The notes: a model not told the origin generated them from the sequence alone. A DNA stretch of 64,000 nucleotides from Azonexus sp. (GCA_031260295.1 JAIRKE010000001.1:186001-250000), one strand, 5' to 3'; positions 1 to 9,453 are shown, counted from the stretch's first letter. Made by a program: numbers and translations.

Positions 1-1241
1 AGCAGAATCTGCCCCTGCTCGTGGTGGTAGAAGCGCGGGATCAGGTTGGCCAGCGTCGATTTGCCGCTGCCGGAGCGGCCGACCAGCGCCACCATCTGCC
101 CCGGCTCGGCGATGAAGTTGATGTTTTGCAGCACCGGCTGTTCGGTATCGGGATAGGTGAAATTCAGGTTGCGCACTTCGAGCCGGCCGATGATTCGCTC
201 GCGCTCGACGGTGCCTTGGTTGTTTTCCGGCTGTTCGTCGAGTTGCGAGAAAATACTTTCGGCGCCGGCCAGCCCCCGCTGGATCGTCGCGCTGACTTCC
301 GACAACTGGCGGATTGGCTTGGGCAACATGCCGGCGGTGGTGATGTAGGCGACTAGCTCGCCGGCCGAGGCGTCACCGCGCAGGAACAGCACCAGGAACA
401 GGATCACCGACATGCTGGAGAAGGTGATGAATTGCAGCAGCGGCGTAAAGGTCGAGGAGGTCTTGACCATGCGCAGTTGCTTGACGGTGTTTTCCGCGCT
501 GGCCTTCCTGAACCGTTCCGCTTCGTAATCTTCGCCGCCGAAGCTGCGTACGACGCGATAGCTCTGGATGGTTTCCGAAGCGATGTGGGTCAGGTCGCCC
601 ATCGCCGCCTGGATTTTCCGGGCCTGCTTGCGGAAGCGGCGGCTGGCGTTGTTGACCGTGAAACCGATGATAGGCAGCACGCCGACGATGACCAGGGTCA
701 GCTTCCAGTTCATCCACAGCAGGTAGCCGAACAGAAAGACCACGGTCAGCCCCTCGCGGATCACGATCTTGATAGCGTCGGTGGCGGCGCCGGTGACCAT
801 GGTGACGTTGTAAGTGATGCGCGAGATCAGGTGGCCCGAGTTGTTCTGATCGAAATAGCGGTTGGGCAGCTTGAGCAGGCCGTCGAACAGCGCCCGCCGC
901 AGGTCGTCGATCAGGCCGAGCGAGACGCGCGCCAGATAATAATTGCCTAGAAAGGAACCGAGACCCTGCCAGGCGATGATGATGAGCGTCAGGATCGGCA
1001 CGCCGTACATCAGTTCGACGCGGCCGATCAGTGGGAATTCTTGCTGGCCGACGCCGGCCGGCGCGTTCAGGCCATCGACGAAGTATTTGAGAATCACCGC
1101 CAGCATCGGCTGGGCCGAGGCGAAGATCACGTAACCGAACAGGCTGACCAGGAACAGGCCGATGAAGGGACGAAGGTAGCGCAGCAGCCGGAAGTAGATT
1201 TTCAGCGACGAATCGTGCGAAGAACGGGCTGCTTGCGGCAT
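1..1241 (-). CDS. msbA: Lipid A export ABC transporter, MsbA type (C-terminus beyond the window edge)
   Basis: Half-transporter that flips lipid A-core across the inner membrane using ATP. The visible 413 residues hold the six-helix ABC exporter membrane domain (about residues 15-310) and the start of the nucleotide-binding domain with a Walker A motif, GRSGSGKST, close to the window edge. The segment LPNRYFDQNNSGHLISRI is typical of the intracellular loop of MsbA. The ATG at 1241 was chosen because it gives a family-like N-terminus. Another in-frame ATG lies at 1295, and neither has a strong ribosome binding site. The signature and Walker B motifs lie outside the window. MsbA is the likeliest member; another exporter of the same family is possible. 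Confidence 0.9.
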   Translation of the reverse strand, partial: MPQAARSSHDSSLKIYFRLLRYLRPFIGLFLVSLFGYVIFASAQPMLAVILKYFVDGLNAPAGVGQQEFPLIGRVELMYGVPILTLIIIAWQGLGSFLGNYYLARVSLGLIDDLRRALFDGLLKLPNRYFDQNNSGHLISRITYNVTMVTGAATDAIKIVIREGLTVVFLFGYLLWMNWKLTLVIVGVLPIIGFTVNNASRRFRKQARKIQAAMGDLTHIASETIQSYRVVRSFGGEDYEAERFRKASAENTVKQLRMVKTSSTFTPLLQFITFSSMSVILFLVLFLRGDASAGELVAYITTAGMLPKPIRQLSEVSATIQRGLAGAESIFSQLDEQPENNQGTVERERIIGRLEVRNLNFTYPDTEQPVLQNINFIAEPGQMVALVGRSGSGKSTLANLIPRFYHHEQGQIL

Positions 1242-1413
1242 GAGGAGCTTTCGGGTGCGGCCGGAGGGTGAAATCGGGAGGCAAAAGTTTAGCATGGCGC
1301 TATTCCGCCGCTTCTCCCAGCGCAAGGCAGGTAGAACCCGCGTTTTTCTCAGGCGGCCCAGATAGAGCAAGATTGGGCGCCTGTTCGGACGCCGACCAGG
1401 GCTGCCTGTCTGC

Positions 1414-1869
1414 TCAGCGCTGCTTGAAAGTCTTGTGGCAACCCTGGCAGGCGTCGTATACCGCCTGGTAGGGGGCATCCAGTTGTTTGTGATCTTTCGT
1501 CTGCGCGGCCGCCAACAAGGCATCGGTGGTGGCGATGAAAGCCTGTCTGTCCTGGGCGAATTTTTCCGGCTGCCGCCAGACTTCCGCTGTCGCCTTGGTC
1601 GGAGAGTAGTTGGTATCCGGTCCGAAATGTGCCCACGGTGCGTCGCGCCGGGCGACCAATTCATTGGCCAGGGTCAGGAACTTGTCGGCATCATAAGTCT
1701 GGCCACGCAACATCACGCCCATCGGCTCGAAGCTGCGGATCATGGCCTTGAACGCCTGCTGCCGGGTCTTCACCGGTTGGCCCGGGCGGGTGTCTTCGAC
1801 CTCGCCGGAACAGGCGGTGAGCAGGGTGGTAGCGGAAAGGAGCAGGGCGGCATACAAGGCGAAGCGCAT
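1414..1869 (-). CDS. Cytochrome c' lipoprotein
   Basis: A 151-residue periplasmic class II c-type cytochrome. The haem-binding CxxCH motif (CQGCH) sits near the C-terminus, as in the four-helix-bundle cytochrome c' family, which binds NO or CO or moves electrons. The N-terminus is a lipoprotein signal peptide with the lipobox LTAC, so the protein is probably membrane-anchored through Cys22. The reading frame stays open upstream, but the start at 1869 was chosen because the signal peptide begins there. It is divergent from the metal-efflux operon. A role in NO or metal stress is only inference. Confidence 0.87.
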   Translation of the reverse strand: MRFALYAALLLSATTLLTACSGEVEDTRPGQPVKTRQQAFKAMIRSFEPMGVMLRGQTYDADKFLTLANELVARRDAPWAHFGPDTNYSPTKATAEVWRQPEKFAQDRQAFIATTDALLAAAQTKDHKQLDAPYQAVYDACQGCHKTFKQR

Positions 1870-2095
1870 GGTCGGGGCAGGGGTCGGAATGGTGAGGGGA
1901 GGCGCATTATACGGGTCTGCCGTACCGTCGCTACAGCGCCTGCCTCCGCCGGTATGGCACAATTGTCCGGGCAGCGTAGCCGGAGAAACGGTGGCATTCA
2001 GCCTGAGTTCATCTGCGTACAGGTCAAATAGGGACGCCACTGGCGTTCCGGTCCCGGCGCCCTGGTCCAATCATTTTTCTTTGCCGAGGAGAGGC

Positions 2096-3163
2096 ATGAG
2101 CCGACTCATTCCTTTGTTTTTTGCTTTTTTCCTGCTGGCGGGCAGCGGTATGCTCAGCGCCGCGCCTACCCTCGATTTGTCGGCCGCGCAGCAGCGGGCG
2201 CTGGGTATCGAGACGCAGCCGGCCGGCAGCATTGCCGCCGCCAGCAGCCGGCTGCCGGCCCGTGTGGTGGTTCCGCCGACGCAGATGCGCGTGCTGGCGG
2301 CGCCGGTCGCCGGGCGAATGGAAATGCTGGCGGTGGTCCCGGGAGAAGCGGTCCGGCGCGGACAGGTGATCGCCAGGCTGAGCAGCCCGCAGGCGCTCGA
2401 GTTGCAGCGCGACGTCCAGCAGTCGGCGGCGCAAGCGGCCCTGTGGCGCCAGAACTTGCAGCGGGACGAACAGCTTTTCGCCGAGGGCTTGATTGCCGAG
2501 TCGCGGCTGCGCGAAACGCGGGCGGCGGCGAGCCAGGCCTTCGCCCAGCATGATGAACGGCGCCATAGCCTGGAGCTGGCTGGTGGCGACCGCGGCAAAC
2601 CCGGAGAACCCTTGGCGCTGGTCGCCCCGATCGATGGCATCGTTCTGGAGCAGGGGGTACAACTTGGACAGCGTGTCGAGGCCGCTACGCCGATCTATCG
2701 AGTAGCCCGCTTGTCGCCGCTCTGGCTCGACATCCAGGTGCCGTTGCCGCTGGCCGCCACCTTGAAGCCCGGCATGCCGCTGAAGGTTGTCGCGCCGCCG
2801 GTGAGCGGCAAGATTGTCGCCGTTGGGCGTTCCGTCGATCCACTCAGCAATGGCGTGCTGGTACGCGGCGAAATCGTCGCCGGCTCCGAGTTGCTGACCA
2901 CCGGCCAGATGCTCGAAGTCGAACTCGACAGTCAGGCCAGCCACGGCATTCCCGTACCGGCGGCAGCCGTCATCCGCCATGAAGGGGCTGTGCTGGTCTT
3001 TGTCCTCGGCAATGTGCCGGGCCGTTTTACCGCGCGTCCAGTCCGCATCGTCAGCCAAGGTGGCGGGACCGTCCGGGTCGACGGCCTGCAGCCGGATGAG
3101 CGGGTGGTGGTCAAAGGAACTTCCGGTCTCAAGGCGCTGCTCGGCGAAACCGGGGGAATGTGA
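2096..3163 (+). CDS. RND efflux periplasmic adaptor (CzcB/CusB-like)
   Basis: A 355-residue membrane-fusion protein joining the inner-membrane RND pump to the outer-membrane channel. It has a signal peptide (about residues 1-22), a split lipoyl/barrel-sandwich domain (around residues 60-100 and 185-215, with the phrase PGEAVRRGQVIARL), a helical hairpin between them and a C-terminal beta-barrel. A strong ribosome binding site (GAGGAGAGG at 2086-2094) fixes the ATG at 2096, although the frame is open further upstream. The stop overlaps the pump start as TGATG, so the two are translationally coupled. I see no extended His- or Met-rich metal-binding tail. Confidence 0.9.
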   Translation: MSRLIPLFFAFFLLAGSGMLSAAPTLDLSAAQQRALGIETQPAGSIAAASSRLPARVVVPPTQMRVLAAPVAGRMEMLAVVPGEAVRRGQVIARLSSPQALELQRDVQQSAAQAALWRQNLQRDEQLFAEGLIAESRLRETRAAASQAFAQHDERRHSLELAGGDRGKPGEPLALVAPIDGIVLEQGVQLGQRVEAATPIYRVARLSPLWLDIQVPLPLAATLKPGMPLKVVAPPVSGKIVAVGRSVDPLSNGVLVRGEIVAGSELLTTGQMLEVELDSQASHGIPVPAAAVIRHEGAVLVFVLGNVPGRFTARPVRIVSQGGGTVRVDGLQPDERVVVKGTSGLKALLGETGGM

Positions 3164-6100
3164 TGCTCGGTGCGTTGATCCGCTTTTCGCTGACCCAGCG
3201 TCTGCTTATCCTGGTACTGACAGTGGCTTTGGCCGGGGCTGGTATCCAGGCCTTTCTCGGCTTGCCGATCGACGCTTTCCCGGATGTCTCGACGACCCAG
3301 GTCAAGATCATCCTGAAAGCACCGGGCATGACGCCGGAAGAGGTGGAAACCCGCCTGGCGGTGCCGGTCGAGCAGGAATTGCTGGGGATTCCGCAGCAGC
3401 GGCTGTTGCGTTCGATGTCCAAGTACGCGCTGACCGACATCACGATCGATTTCGAGGATGGCACCGATATTTACTGGGCTCGCCAGCAGGTTGGCGAACG
3501 CCTGGCGGCGGCGATGGGCAATCTGCCGCCCGGCGTCAGCGGCGGCATGGCACCGATTACCACACCGCTAGGCGAGATGTTCATGTTCACGGTGGAGGGC
3601 GATCTGCCGCTGGACGAAAAGCGTTCCCTGCTCGAATGGGTGATCCGGCCGCAACTGCGCACCTTGCCCGGTGTTGCCGAAGTCAACAGTCTGGGCGGCC
3701 GGGTGCGTACTTTCGAGGTGGTACCCAATCCGCGCTTGCTGGCCGCTCGCGGCCTGGCCTTGAGCGATCTGGAAGCGGCGCTGGAGGCAAACAATCGCAA
3801 CGACGGCGCCGGTCTCTTGAGCGACGGCGAGGAGGCACTGCTGGTCCGTGCCGAGGGCGCCATCACCACGCTCGACGATGTGCGCGCCATCGTCGTCCGG
3901 TCGAGCGACGCCACGGTCGTCCGTATCGGCGATGTCGCCGATGTGCGCTACGGCGCCTTGACCCGCTACGGTGCCGTGACCAAGAACGGCGAAGGCGAGG
4001 CGGTGCAGGGGTTGGTCCTCGGCCTGCGCGGGGCCAATGCCCAAATGGTCGTCAACGGTGTCAAGCAGCGCTTGGCCGAGATCGCGCCCAGTCTGCCAGA
4101 GGGCGTGCACATCGAGCCTTTCTACGACCGCGGCACGCTGGTCGGGCGCGCGGTGGGTACCGTTTCCAAAGCTCTGTTCGAGGCCATCGCCCTGGTCGTC
4201 CTGCTGTTGCTGGCTTTCCTCGGCAATTTGCGGGCGGCGCTGGTCGTTGCCCTGATGCTGCCCCTGTCGGCACTGGCGACCTTCATCCTGATGCGCCTGT
4301 TCGGGCTGTCGGCCAACCTGATGAGCCTCGGCGGCCTGGCCATCGCCATCGGCATATTGGTCGACGCGGCGGTCGTTGTGGTCGAGAACATCGAGAGCCA
4401 ACTCGCCGAAGGCGGGAAAAAACTGCCAACCCTGCACCTGATGTTCCGTGCCGCACGGGAAGTGGCGACGCCGGTCACCTCGGGCATCGCCATCATCATC
4501 ATCGTCTTCCTGCCGCTGCTGACCCTGCAAGGACTCGAAGGTAAGATGTTCGGGCCGGTGGCGATGACCATCGTCTTCGCCCTGTCGTCGTCCCTGCTGC
4601 TGTCGCTGACCGTGGTGCCGGTGCTGGCTTCCTACCTGATCCGTCGCGGCATGCACCATGAACCGTGGCTGGTCCGCAAGCTGGCCGCGCTTTACGATCG
4701 GGTGCTGGCCTCGGCCCTGGCCCACAGCCGCCGCTACATCATCGCCGCCGTCGTCGCCTTGTTTGCCGCCGCCGTGGCCTTTCTCGCCTTGGGCAAAAGC
4801 TTTATGCCGTCGATGGACGAGGGCGACCTGATCATGCAACTGGAAAAACTGCCCTCGATCGGCCTGGAGCAGAGCATCGAACTCGACAGCCGCGTGCAGC
4901 AGGCGATCCTGGCCGCCGTGCCGGAGGTCAAGGCCATCGTCGCGCGGGCCGGGGCCGACGAACTCGGCCTCGACCCGATGGGCCTGAACCAGACCGATAC
5001 CTTCATGGTGCTCAAGCCGCGCGACGAGTGGCGCAATCCCGATCCGGCCTGGCTGGCCGACCAGTTGCGGGCGGTCATGGGCGATTTTCCGGGCATCGTC
5101 TACTCATTTACCCAACCGATCGAAATGCGCGTCTCGGAAATGCTGACCGGGGTTCGTGGCGATCTGGCAGTGAAGATCTACGGCCCCGACCTCATGCAGT
5201 TGAACCGGCTGGCCGGCGAGATCGAACAATCGATCAAGAAAATTCGCGGCGCCGAGGACACCTTCACGTTGCAGAACGATGGCGTGCAGTACCTGAAGCT
5301 GGCGATCGACCGACTGGCCATCGGACGGGTCGGCCTCAACGTCGACACCATCCAGAACGACCTGAAAGCCCTGCTCGAGGGGCGCACAGTCGGCACCGTG
5401 ATCGAGGCCGGGCGGCGGATCCCCGTCGTCCTGCGCGGGCCGGAAGGGCTGCGGGCCTCGCCCGCCGATTTCGCCATGCTGCCGGTTTCGCTTCCCGGCG
5501 GCGGCAGCGTGCCGCTGGCCGAGGTTGCCCGCATCGAGCGGGTCGACGGCCCGGTCAAGGTCGACCGCGAAAATGCGCAGCGCTACGTGGTGGTTCAGTC
5601 CAACGTCCGTGACCGCGACCTGGTCGGCTTCGTCGACGAGGCCAAGGCGCAGGTAGCGCGCGACGTCGACCTGCCGCCGGGCTACAGCCTGGCTTGGGGC
5701 GGCCAGTTCGAGAACCAGCAGCGGGCGGCGGCCCGCCTGATGGTCGTGGTGCCGGTGGCGCTGGCGCTGATCTTCTTCATCCTGTTCTCGACCTTCGGCT
5801 CGGTCCGCCAGGCGTTGCTGGTCCTGTCGAACATTCCCTTCGCTCTGGTCGGCGGCATCTTCGCCTTGCTGCTGACCGGCGAATACCTGTCCGTCCCGGC
5901 CTCCGTCGGCTTCATCGCGCTGCTCGGCGTGGCCGTTCTGAACGGCGTCGTGATGGTTTCCTATTTCAATCAGTTGCTGGCGCGCGGCCTGCCCATCGCC
6001 GAGGCGGTCGTCGAAGGCGCGCGGCGGCGCCTGCGACCGGTGATGATGACCGCCTCGATCGCTACCTTCGGCCTGGTGCCGATGCTGTTCGCCAGCGGTC

Positions 6101-6249
6101 CCGGCTCGGAAGTGCAGCGGCCGCTGGCCATCGTCGTCATCGGCGGCCTGGTCACCTCGACCGCGCTGACGCTGGTGCTGCTGCCCATCCTGTTCCGCCG
6201 CTTCGGCGCCGTTCCCGGCCTTTCGTTGAAGGAGAAAGCCGATGAATAA
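3163..6249 (+). CDS. Heavy-metal efflux RND pump (CzcA/CusA family)
   Basis: A 1028-residue proton-driven RND transporter of the heavy-metal (HME) branch. It shows the N-terminal LPIDAFPDVSTTQVKI motif, two large periplasmic loops and about 12 membrane helices. The helix-4 motif reads AIGILVDAAVVVVEN. It keeps the central Asp and the Glu, but has Ala where Zn/Co pumps have the first Asp of DFG, so here it resembles CusA-type Cu/Ag pumps. The later segment MRVSEMLTGVRGDLAVK looks CzcA-like. The metal cannot be named from sequence. The ATG at 3163 (TGATG overlap) was preferred to the GTG three bases earlier. Confidence 0.92.
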   Translation: MLGALIRFSLTQRLLILVLTVALAGAGIQAFLGLPIDAFPDVSTTQVKIILKAPGMTPEEVETRLAVPVEQELLGIPQQRLLRSMSKYALTDITIDFEDGTDIYWARQQVGERLAAAMGNLPPGVSGGMAPITTPLGEMFMFTVEGDLPLDEKRSLLEWVIRPQLRTLPGVAEVNSLGGRVRTFEVVPNPRLLAARGLALSDLEAALEANNRNDGAGLLSDGEEALLVRAEGAITTLDDVRAIVVRSSDATVVRIGDVADVRYGALTRYGAVTKNGEGEAVQGLVLGLRGANAQMVVNGVKQRLAEIAPSLPEGVHIEPFYDRGTLVGRAVGTVSKALFEAIALVVLLLLAFLGNLRAALVVALMLPLSALATFILMRLFGLSANLMSLGGLAIAIGILVDAAVVVVENIESQLAEGGKKLPTLHLMFRAAREVATPVTSGIAIIIIVFLPLLTLQGLEGKMFGPVAMTIVFALSSSLLLSLTVVPVLASYLIRRGMHHEPWLVRKLAALYDRVLASALAHSRRYIIAAVVALFAAAVAFLALGKSFMPSMDEGDLIMQLEKLPSIGLEQSIELDSRVQQAILAAVPEVKAIVARAGADELGLDPMGLNQTDTFMVLKPRDEWRNPDPAWLADQLRAVMGDFPGIVYSFTQPIEMRVSEMLTGVRGDLAVKIYGPDLMQLNRLAGEIEQSIKKIRGAEDTFTLQNDGVQYLKLAIDRLAIGRVGLNVDTIQNDLKALLEGRTVGTVIEAGRRIPVVLRGPEGLRASPADFAMLPVSLPGGGSVPLAEVARIERVDGPVKVDRENAQRYVVVQSNVRDRDLVGFVDEAKAQVARDVDLPPGYSLAWGGQFENQQRAAARLMVVVPVALALIFFILFSTFGSVRQALLVLSNIPFALVGGIFALLLTGEYLSVPASVGFIALLGVAVLNGVVMVSYFNQLLARGLPIAEAVVEGARRRLRPVMMTASIATFGLVPMLFASGPGSEVQRPLAIVVIGGLVTSTALTLVLLPILFRRFGAVPGLSLKEKADE

Positions 6250-6544
6250 TGTATTGCTGACCCTGGTCATGCCGGACGAACTGGCCCAGGAAATGAAGGA
6301 TCTGTTGTTGTCGCGCCCCGATCTGATCAAGGGTTTCACCGCCAGCCATGCCGAGGGTCGCGGCGCGACCGTCGAATTGGTCGAGGCCGGGGAACTGGTG
6401 GATGGCTACGCATTGCGCACAGTGATCCGCTCGGTTGGCAGCGAAACCGCCATGCGCGAAATAATCGCACTGATCAAGCAGGAACTGCCGCGAGCCCACA
6501 CCTATTTCTGGCTGGTGCCGATCATCGACATGGGGAGCCTATGA
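6242..6544 (+). CDS. DUF3240 family protein of the RND operon
   Basis: A 100-residue soluble protein matching DUF3240, a family usually found beside Czc-type metal-efflux genes in betaproteobacteria. The ferredoxin-like or PII-like size and its position inside the operon suggest a metal-sensing or regulatory accessory, but no mechanism is established. The start overlaps the pump stop by 8 bases and the stop overlaps the next start as ATGA, so all four genes appear to be translated as a unit. Confidence 0.8.
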   Translation: MNNVLLTLVMPDELAQEMKDLLLSRPDLIKGFTASHAEGRGATVELVEAGELVDGYALRTVIRSVGSETAMREIIALIKQELPRAHTYFWLVPIIDMGSL

Positions 6545-7806
6545 AACGGCTGTCAATCATCGCCGCAGTTGCCACATTCGCCGCCTGGGCCGGCCTGTCC
6601 CTGGCCCAACCGTTGCCCAACTCGCTGCCGGGCCTGCCGCCGGACGATATGGTCCGGCAGGCGCTGCAAAGCCATCCCGACACCCTGGCGGCGGCCAGCG
6701 AAGTGCGCCAGGAAACGGCCAATCGCGATCGTCTGGAAGCGGGTGAATACGAGTGGAATCTGAGTGTTGGCGGCCAGCAGCGGCGGACCAAGCCGCGCGG
6801 CGCAGCGGATGAGAATTTCAAGGAATGGAACGTTGCGCTCGAACGGCCGCTACGCCTGCCGGGCAAGGCGGCCACCGATGCCGAGATCGGTGCCGGCGGC
6901 ATCGCCCGGGCGGAAACTGCGTATGGCGACGCGGTGCATGAAACCAAGCGGGATTTACTCAAATCCTGGTTCGCCTGGCTCAAGGAAAGCGCGGTCGCCG
7001 GCCAATGGGCGGCGCAGGCCGAACTGATCGAGCGCCAGGCACGGATGATCGGCCGCCGGCTACAACTCGGCGACGCGGCGCGGCGGGAAAGCGTCCAGGC
7101 CGAGGCGGCACTGGCCCAAGCCCAGGCCCAGGCTATCCAAGCCGCCGCACGGCAGCAGGCTGCCCGTGAAACGCTGCGCCGCCGCTATCCAGCCCTGGTG
7201 CTTGGCGAACCAGCGGACATCGGCGAACCGCCGATGCCGACCGGCAGCGACGAGGAATGGCTGGCCGCCGTCGCCGAACACAGCCATGAACTCGCCTTGG
7301 CCCGCCAGCAAACCCGCTTGGCCGAGCTGGCCGCAACGCGCCAGCGCCAGGAGCGCACGCCCGATCCGAGCATCGGGCTGGCTTTCTCCAGCGAGCGTGG
7401 CGGCGAGGAACAGGTGGTCGGCGCCTTCATCAAAATTCCGCTGGCCGGCGGCGCGCGCCGGGCAGCCGAGCAGGGCGCGCAGGCGGCGGCCGATGCCACC
7501 CGCTACCGCGAAGCGGCGTTGGCCCGGCAGATCGCCCTGACCACCGCGACCGCCGTGCATTCCGCCCGCTCGGCGCATGCCGCCTGGCAGGCCAGCCGTA
7601 CGGCGGCAGCGCAGTTGCAGCAGGCGGCCGACATGGAAGCTCGGGCCTACCAGTTGGGCGAGGGCAGCCTCAACGAATGGCTGACCGCCTTGCGCCTGGC
7701 CAACGAGGCGCAACTCGCCAGCCGCAGCAACCAGCTCGAAGCCCTGGAGCAGATCTATCGCCTGCAACTCGACGCCCATCGGCTCTGGGAATTCGGGGAT
7801 GAATAA
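6541..7806 (+). CDS. TolC-family outer membrane efflux channel (CzcC-like)
   Basis: A 421-residue outer-membrane factor completing the tripartite pump. It has a signal peptide ending near AGLSLAQ. The two repeats of long alanine- and glutamine-rich coiled-coil helices expected of a TolC protomer follow, with the DPSIGLAFSS strand region in the middle. The order adaptor-pump-DUF3240-channel, with the channel last, differs from the classical czcCBA order. Overlapping ATGA with the DUF3240 gene supports one transcript. No clear intrinsic terminator follows. Confidence 0.9.
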   Translation: MKRLSIIAAVATFAAWAGLSLAQPLPNSLPGLPPDDMVRQALQSHPDTLAAASEVRQETANRDRLEAGEYEWNLSVGGQQRRTKPRGAADENFKEWNVALERPLRLPGKAATDAEIGAGGIARAETAYGDAVHETKRDLLKSWFAWLKESAVAGQWAAQAELIERQARMIGRRLQLGDAARRESVQAEAALAQAQAQAIQAAARQQAARETLRRRYPALVLGEPADIGEPPMPTGSDEEWLAAVAEHSHELALARQQTRLAELAATRQRQERTPDPSIGLAFSSERGGEEQVVGAFIKIPLAGGARRAAEQGAQAAADATRYREAALARQIALTTATAVHSARSAHAAWQASRTAAAQLQQAADMEARAYQLGEGSLNEWLTALRLANEAQLASRSNQLEALEQIYRLQLDAHRLWEFGDE

Positions 7807-7933
7807 GCCGGAGACCTGAAATAGGGCGTGAATCCGGCCCTCGCGTGTACCACGACGATGCATCCCAGCCACCGCCAGGCCTTGTTCGGGTGAGGAGGTA
7901 AACTGGCGGCATCGTCACCCTTCTCCTCGATCC

Positions 7934-8131
7934 ATGCCACCTCACCCCGCGCAACCGGCCGACGACGGCCAGCCGACCTGTCGCTACTGCAAGCACTACC
8001 ACATCACCCACGACCCGGACTTCCGCTACGGCTGCCGGGCGCTCGGTTTCAAGAGCCGCCACCAGCCCTGCCTCGACGCGATCTCCGCTTCCGGCGAGCA
8101 GTGTCTTTACTTCATGCCCAAATCCCTATAA
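7934..8131 (+). CDS. Small cysteine-rich protein, unknown function
   Basis: A 65-residue protein I do not recognise by name. It carries CRYC near the N-terminus, then HYHITH, a third Cys (YGCRAL) and two more Cys (QPCLD and EQCLYF). This pattern could bind a single zinc ion. Codon use is like its neighbours, and it is followed 37 bases later by a gene in the same direction. No signal peptide or membrane segment is visible. Confidence 0.6.
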   Translation: MPPHPAQPADDGQPTCRYCKHYHITHDPDFRYGCRALGFKSRHQPCLDAISASGEQCLYFMPKSL

Positions 8132-8168
8132 TGCCCACCCCGCCACCCGATATTGCCGAATACCGACG

Positions 8169-8474
8169 ATGAGAATGAACCTGAAGGTCCCGTTCGCCGA
8201 AAAGGATGAAGCCAAAAAGCTCGGCGCCCGCTGGGACGCCGCCCGCAAGCTTTGGTACATCAACAACGACGGCAAGCTCGCCGCCTTTGCCCGTTGGTCG
8301 CCGACGCCGCATGCGGCAGTCGATGGCGCCGTCGTCGCCGGTCCGGTCGCGAAGCCGCACCAGTCGGCCGGCAAATTGGTGATTGGCAGCGCCTACCGGG
8401 AAGTAGTACCGCTCTGCGCCTGCCCGCCGTGGCAACTGTGCACGCAATGCCAGCCGCTGGCCTTGGCATCCTGA
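8169..8474 (+). CDS. DUF5710 domain protein
   Basis: A 101-residue protein whose first 35 residues match the DUF5710 pattern: hydrophobic start, AEKDEAKKLGARWD, then LWYI. DUF5710 is a small, widespread domain often attached to DNA-processing or plasmid proteins, and its function is not known. The C-terminal half has a Cys cluster, LCACPPWQLCTQC, that may bind metal. It lies between two other unknown genes in the same direction. Function here is unassigned. Confidence 0.68.
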   Translation: MRMNLKVPFAEKDEAKKLGARWDAARKLWYINNDGKLAAFARWSPTPHAAVDGAVVAGPVAKPHQSAGKLVIGSAYREVVPLCACPPWQLCTQCQPLALAS

Positions 8475-8489
8475 ACGGACACGGCGGCT

Positions 8490-9344
8490 ATGAACCGGCT
8501 GATTAGCGAACTGCAACGCCTCTATTTCCCGTTTCCCCTGCGTGGCTGCGTCATGGCCACCGATGCGCCGTCCGAAGCGATGGCGGTAGCCGAACTGACA
8601 ACCGCCGATCTGACTCGCAGTCTGGCCGGTGAGGCAACGTTACTACTCGATCCCGCCACCGACGACACCACCCGCTGCCTGGTACTGCACTTCGCCCACG
8701 GCGACGACTGGCCGCAAGTGGCGGCGCTCTACCAGGCGTTGCAGGAAGACCTGGCACTACCGGCGCCAGCGATCGCGGTCGATACCGAGGCCGGCTACCA
8801 GTTGTGGCTGTCGCTGGCCGAGGCGGTGCCGCTGGCGATGGCTGGCGCATTTCTCGCCGCACTGCGTCGGCACTACCTAGCTGGCCTGCCAGTGGCCAGC
8901 CTGACTTGCATCCCCGGAGGCGAAGCCACGCCGGGGCTACTTCGGCCGGTGCCGTCACTGCAAGCGGCGAACGGCAAATGGTCGGCCTTCATCGACCCAG
9001 GCATGGGCAGCCTGTTCGTTGCCGAAGCCGGCCTCGACATTGCGCCCAACCCCGAGCGCCAGGCCGACCTGCTGGCGGGGCTTGCCAGCATCCCGCCCGG
9101 TGACCTGCAACGTGCGCTGCAATGGCTTGAGGAACAATCCGCTACCCCAGTGGTGCAAGCGGATATACCGGCCCAGGCGCCGGTCGATGTCGGCCAGCGA
9201 CTGATGCTGGCCGGCATCTATGGTGATCCGCAAAGCTTTCTGCTGGCGGTGATGAACGACCCGTCGGCCAGCGCCGGCCACCGCATCGAAGCGGCCAAGG
9301 CCTTGCTGCCGTATTTCGCCAAGTACGCTTCGACTTCGACCTGA
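8490..9344 (+). CDS. Hypothetical protein, faint primase-like segment
   Basis: A 284-residue soluble protein I cannot place. The segment around residues 90-125 (AVDTEAGYQLWLSLAE, then PLAMAGAF) faintly recalls the GYHLWFFFAEPV-type motif of archaeo-eukaryotic primase-like proteins, but the catalytic acidic motifs are not evident. The C-terminal 45 residues form a helical, HEAT-like stretch (HRIEAAKALLPYFAKY). It starts 15 bases after the DUF5710 gene, so the three small genes are probably co-transcribed. A bidirectional terminator follows. A later in-frame ATG at residue 22 is an alternative start. Confidence 0.55.
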   Translation: MNRLISELQRLYFPFPLRGCVMATDAPSEAMAVAELTTADLTRSLAGEATLLLDPATDDTTRCLVLHFAHGDDWPQVAALYQALQEDLALPAPAIAVDTEAGYQLWLSLAEAVPLAMAGAFLAALRRHYLAGLPVASLTCIPGGEATPGLLRPVPSLQAANGKWSAFIDPGMGSLFVAEAGLDIAPNPERQADLLAGLASIPPGDLQRALQWLEEQSATPVVQADIPAQAPVDVGQRLMLAGIYGDPQSFLLAVMNDPSASAGHRIEAAKALLPYFAKYASTST

Positions 9345-9416
9345 CCCCGCTCACCCCGCCCGACGACGTCACGCTATGGCAAGGTGGCGGCGTAGCAGCC
9401 GAGTGTCCGGGCAAAG

Positions 9417-9433
9417 AAAAGGCCGGCCTTTTT
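9417..9433. terminator. Bidirectional intrinsic terminator
   Basis: AAAAGGCCGGCCTTTTT forms a short self-complementary stem with A and T runs on both sides. It lies between convergent genes ending at 9344 (+) and 9454 (-), so it can serve both. Confidence 0.6.
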
Positions 9434-9453
9434 GCTGGGTATCCGCCAGGGAA

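Noticed and set aside
373-1284. Long minus-strand frame rich in Arg and Pro inside the msbA region
   Set aside because: It is a shifted reading of the msbA gene with low-complexity composition. The true frame gives a full ABC exporter.
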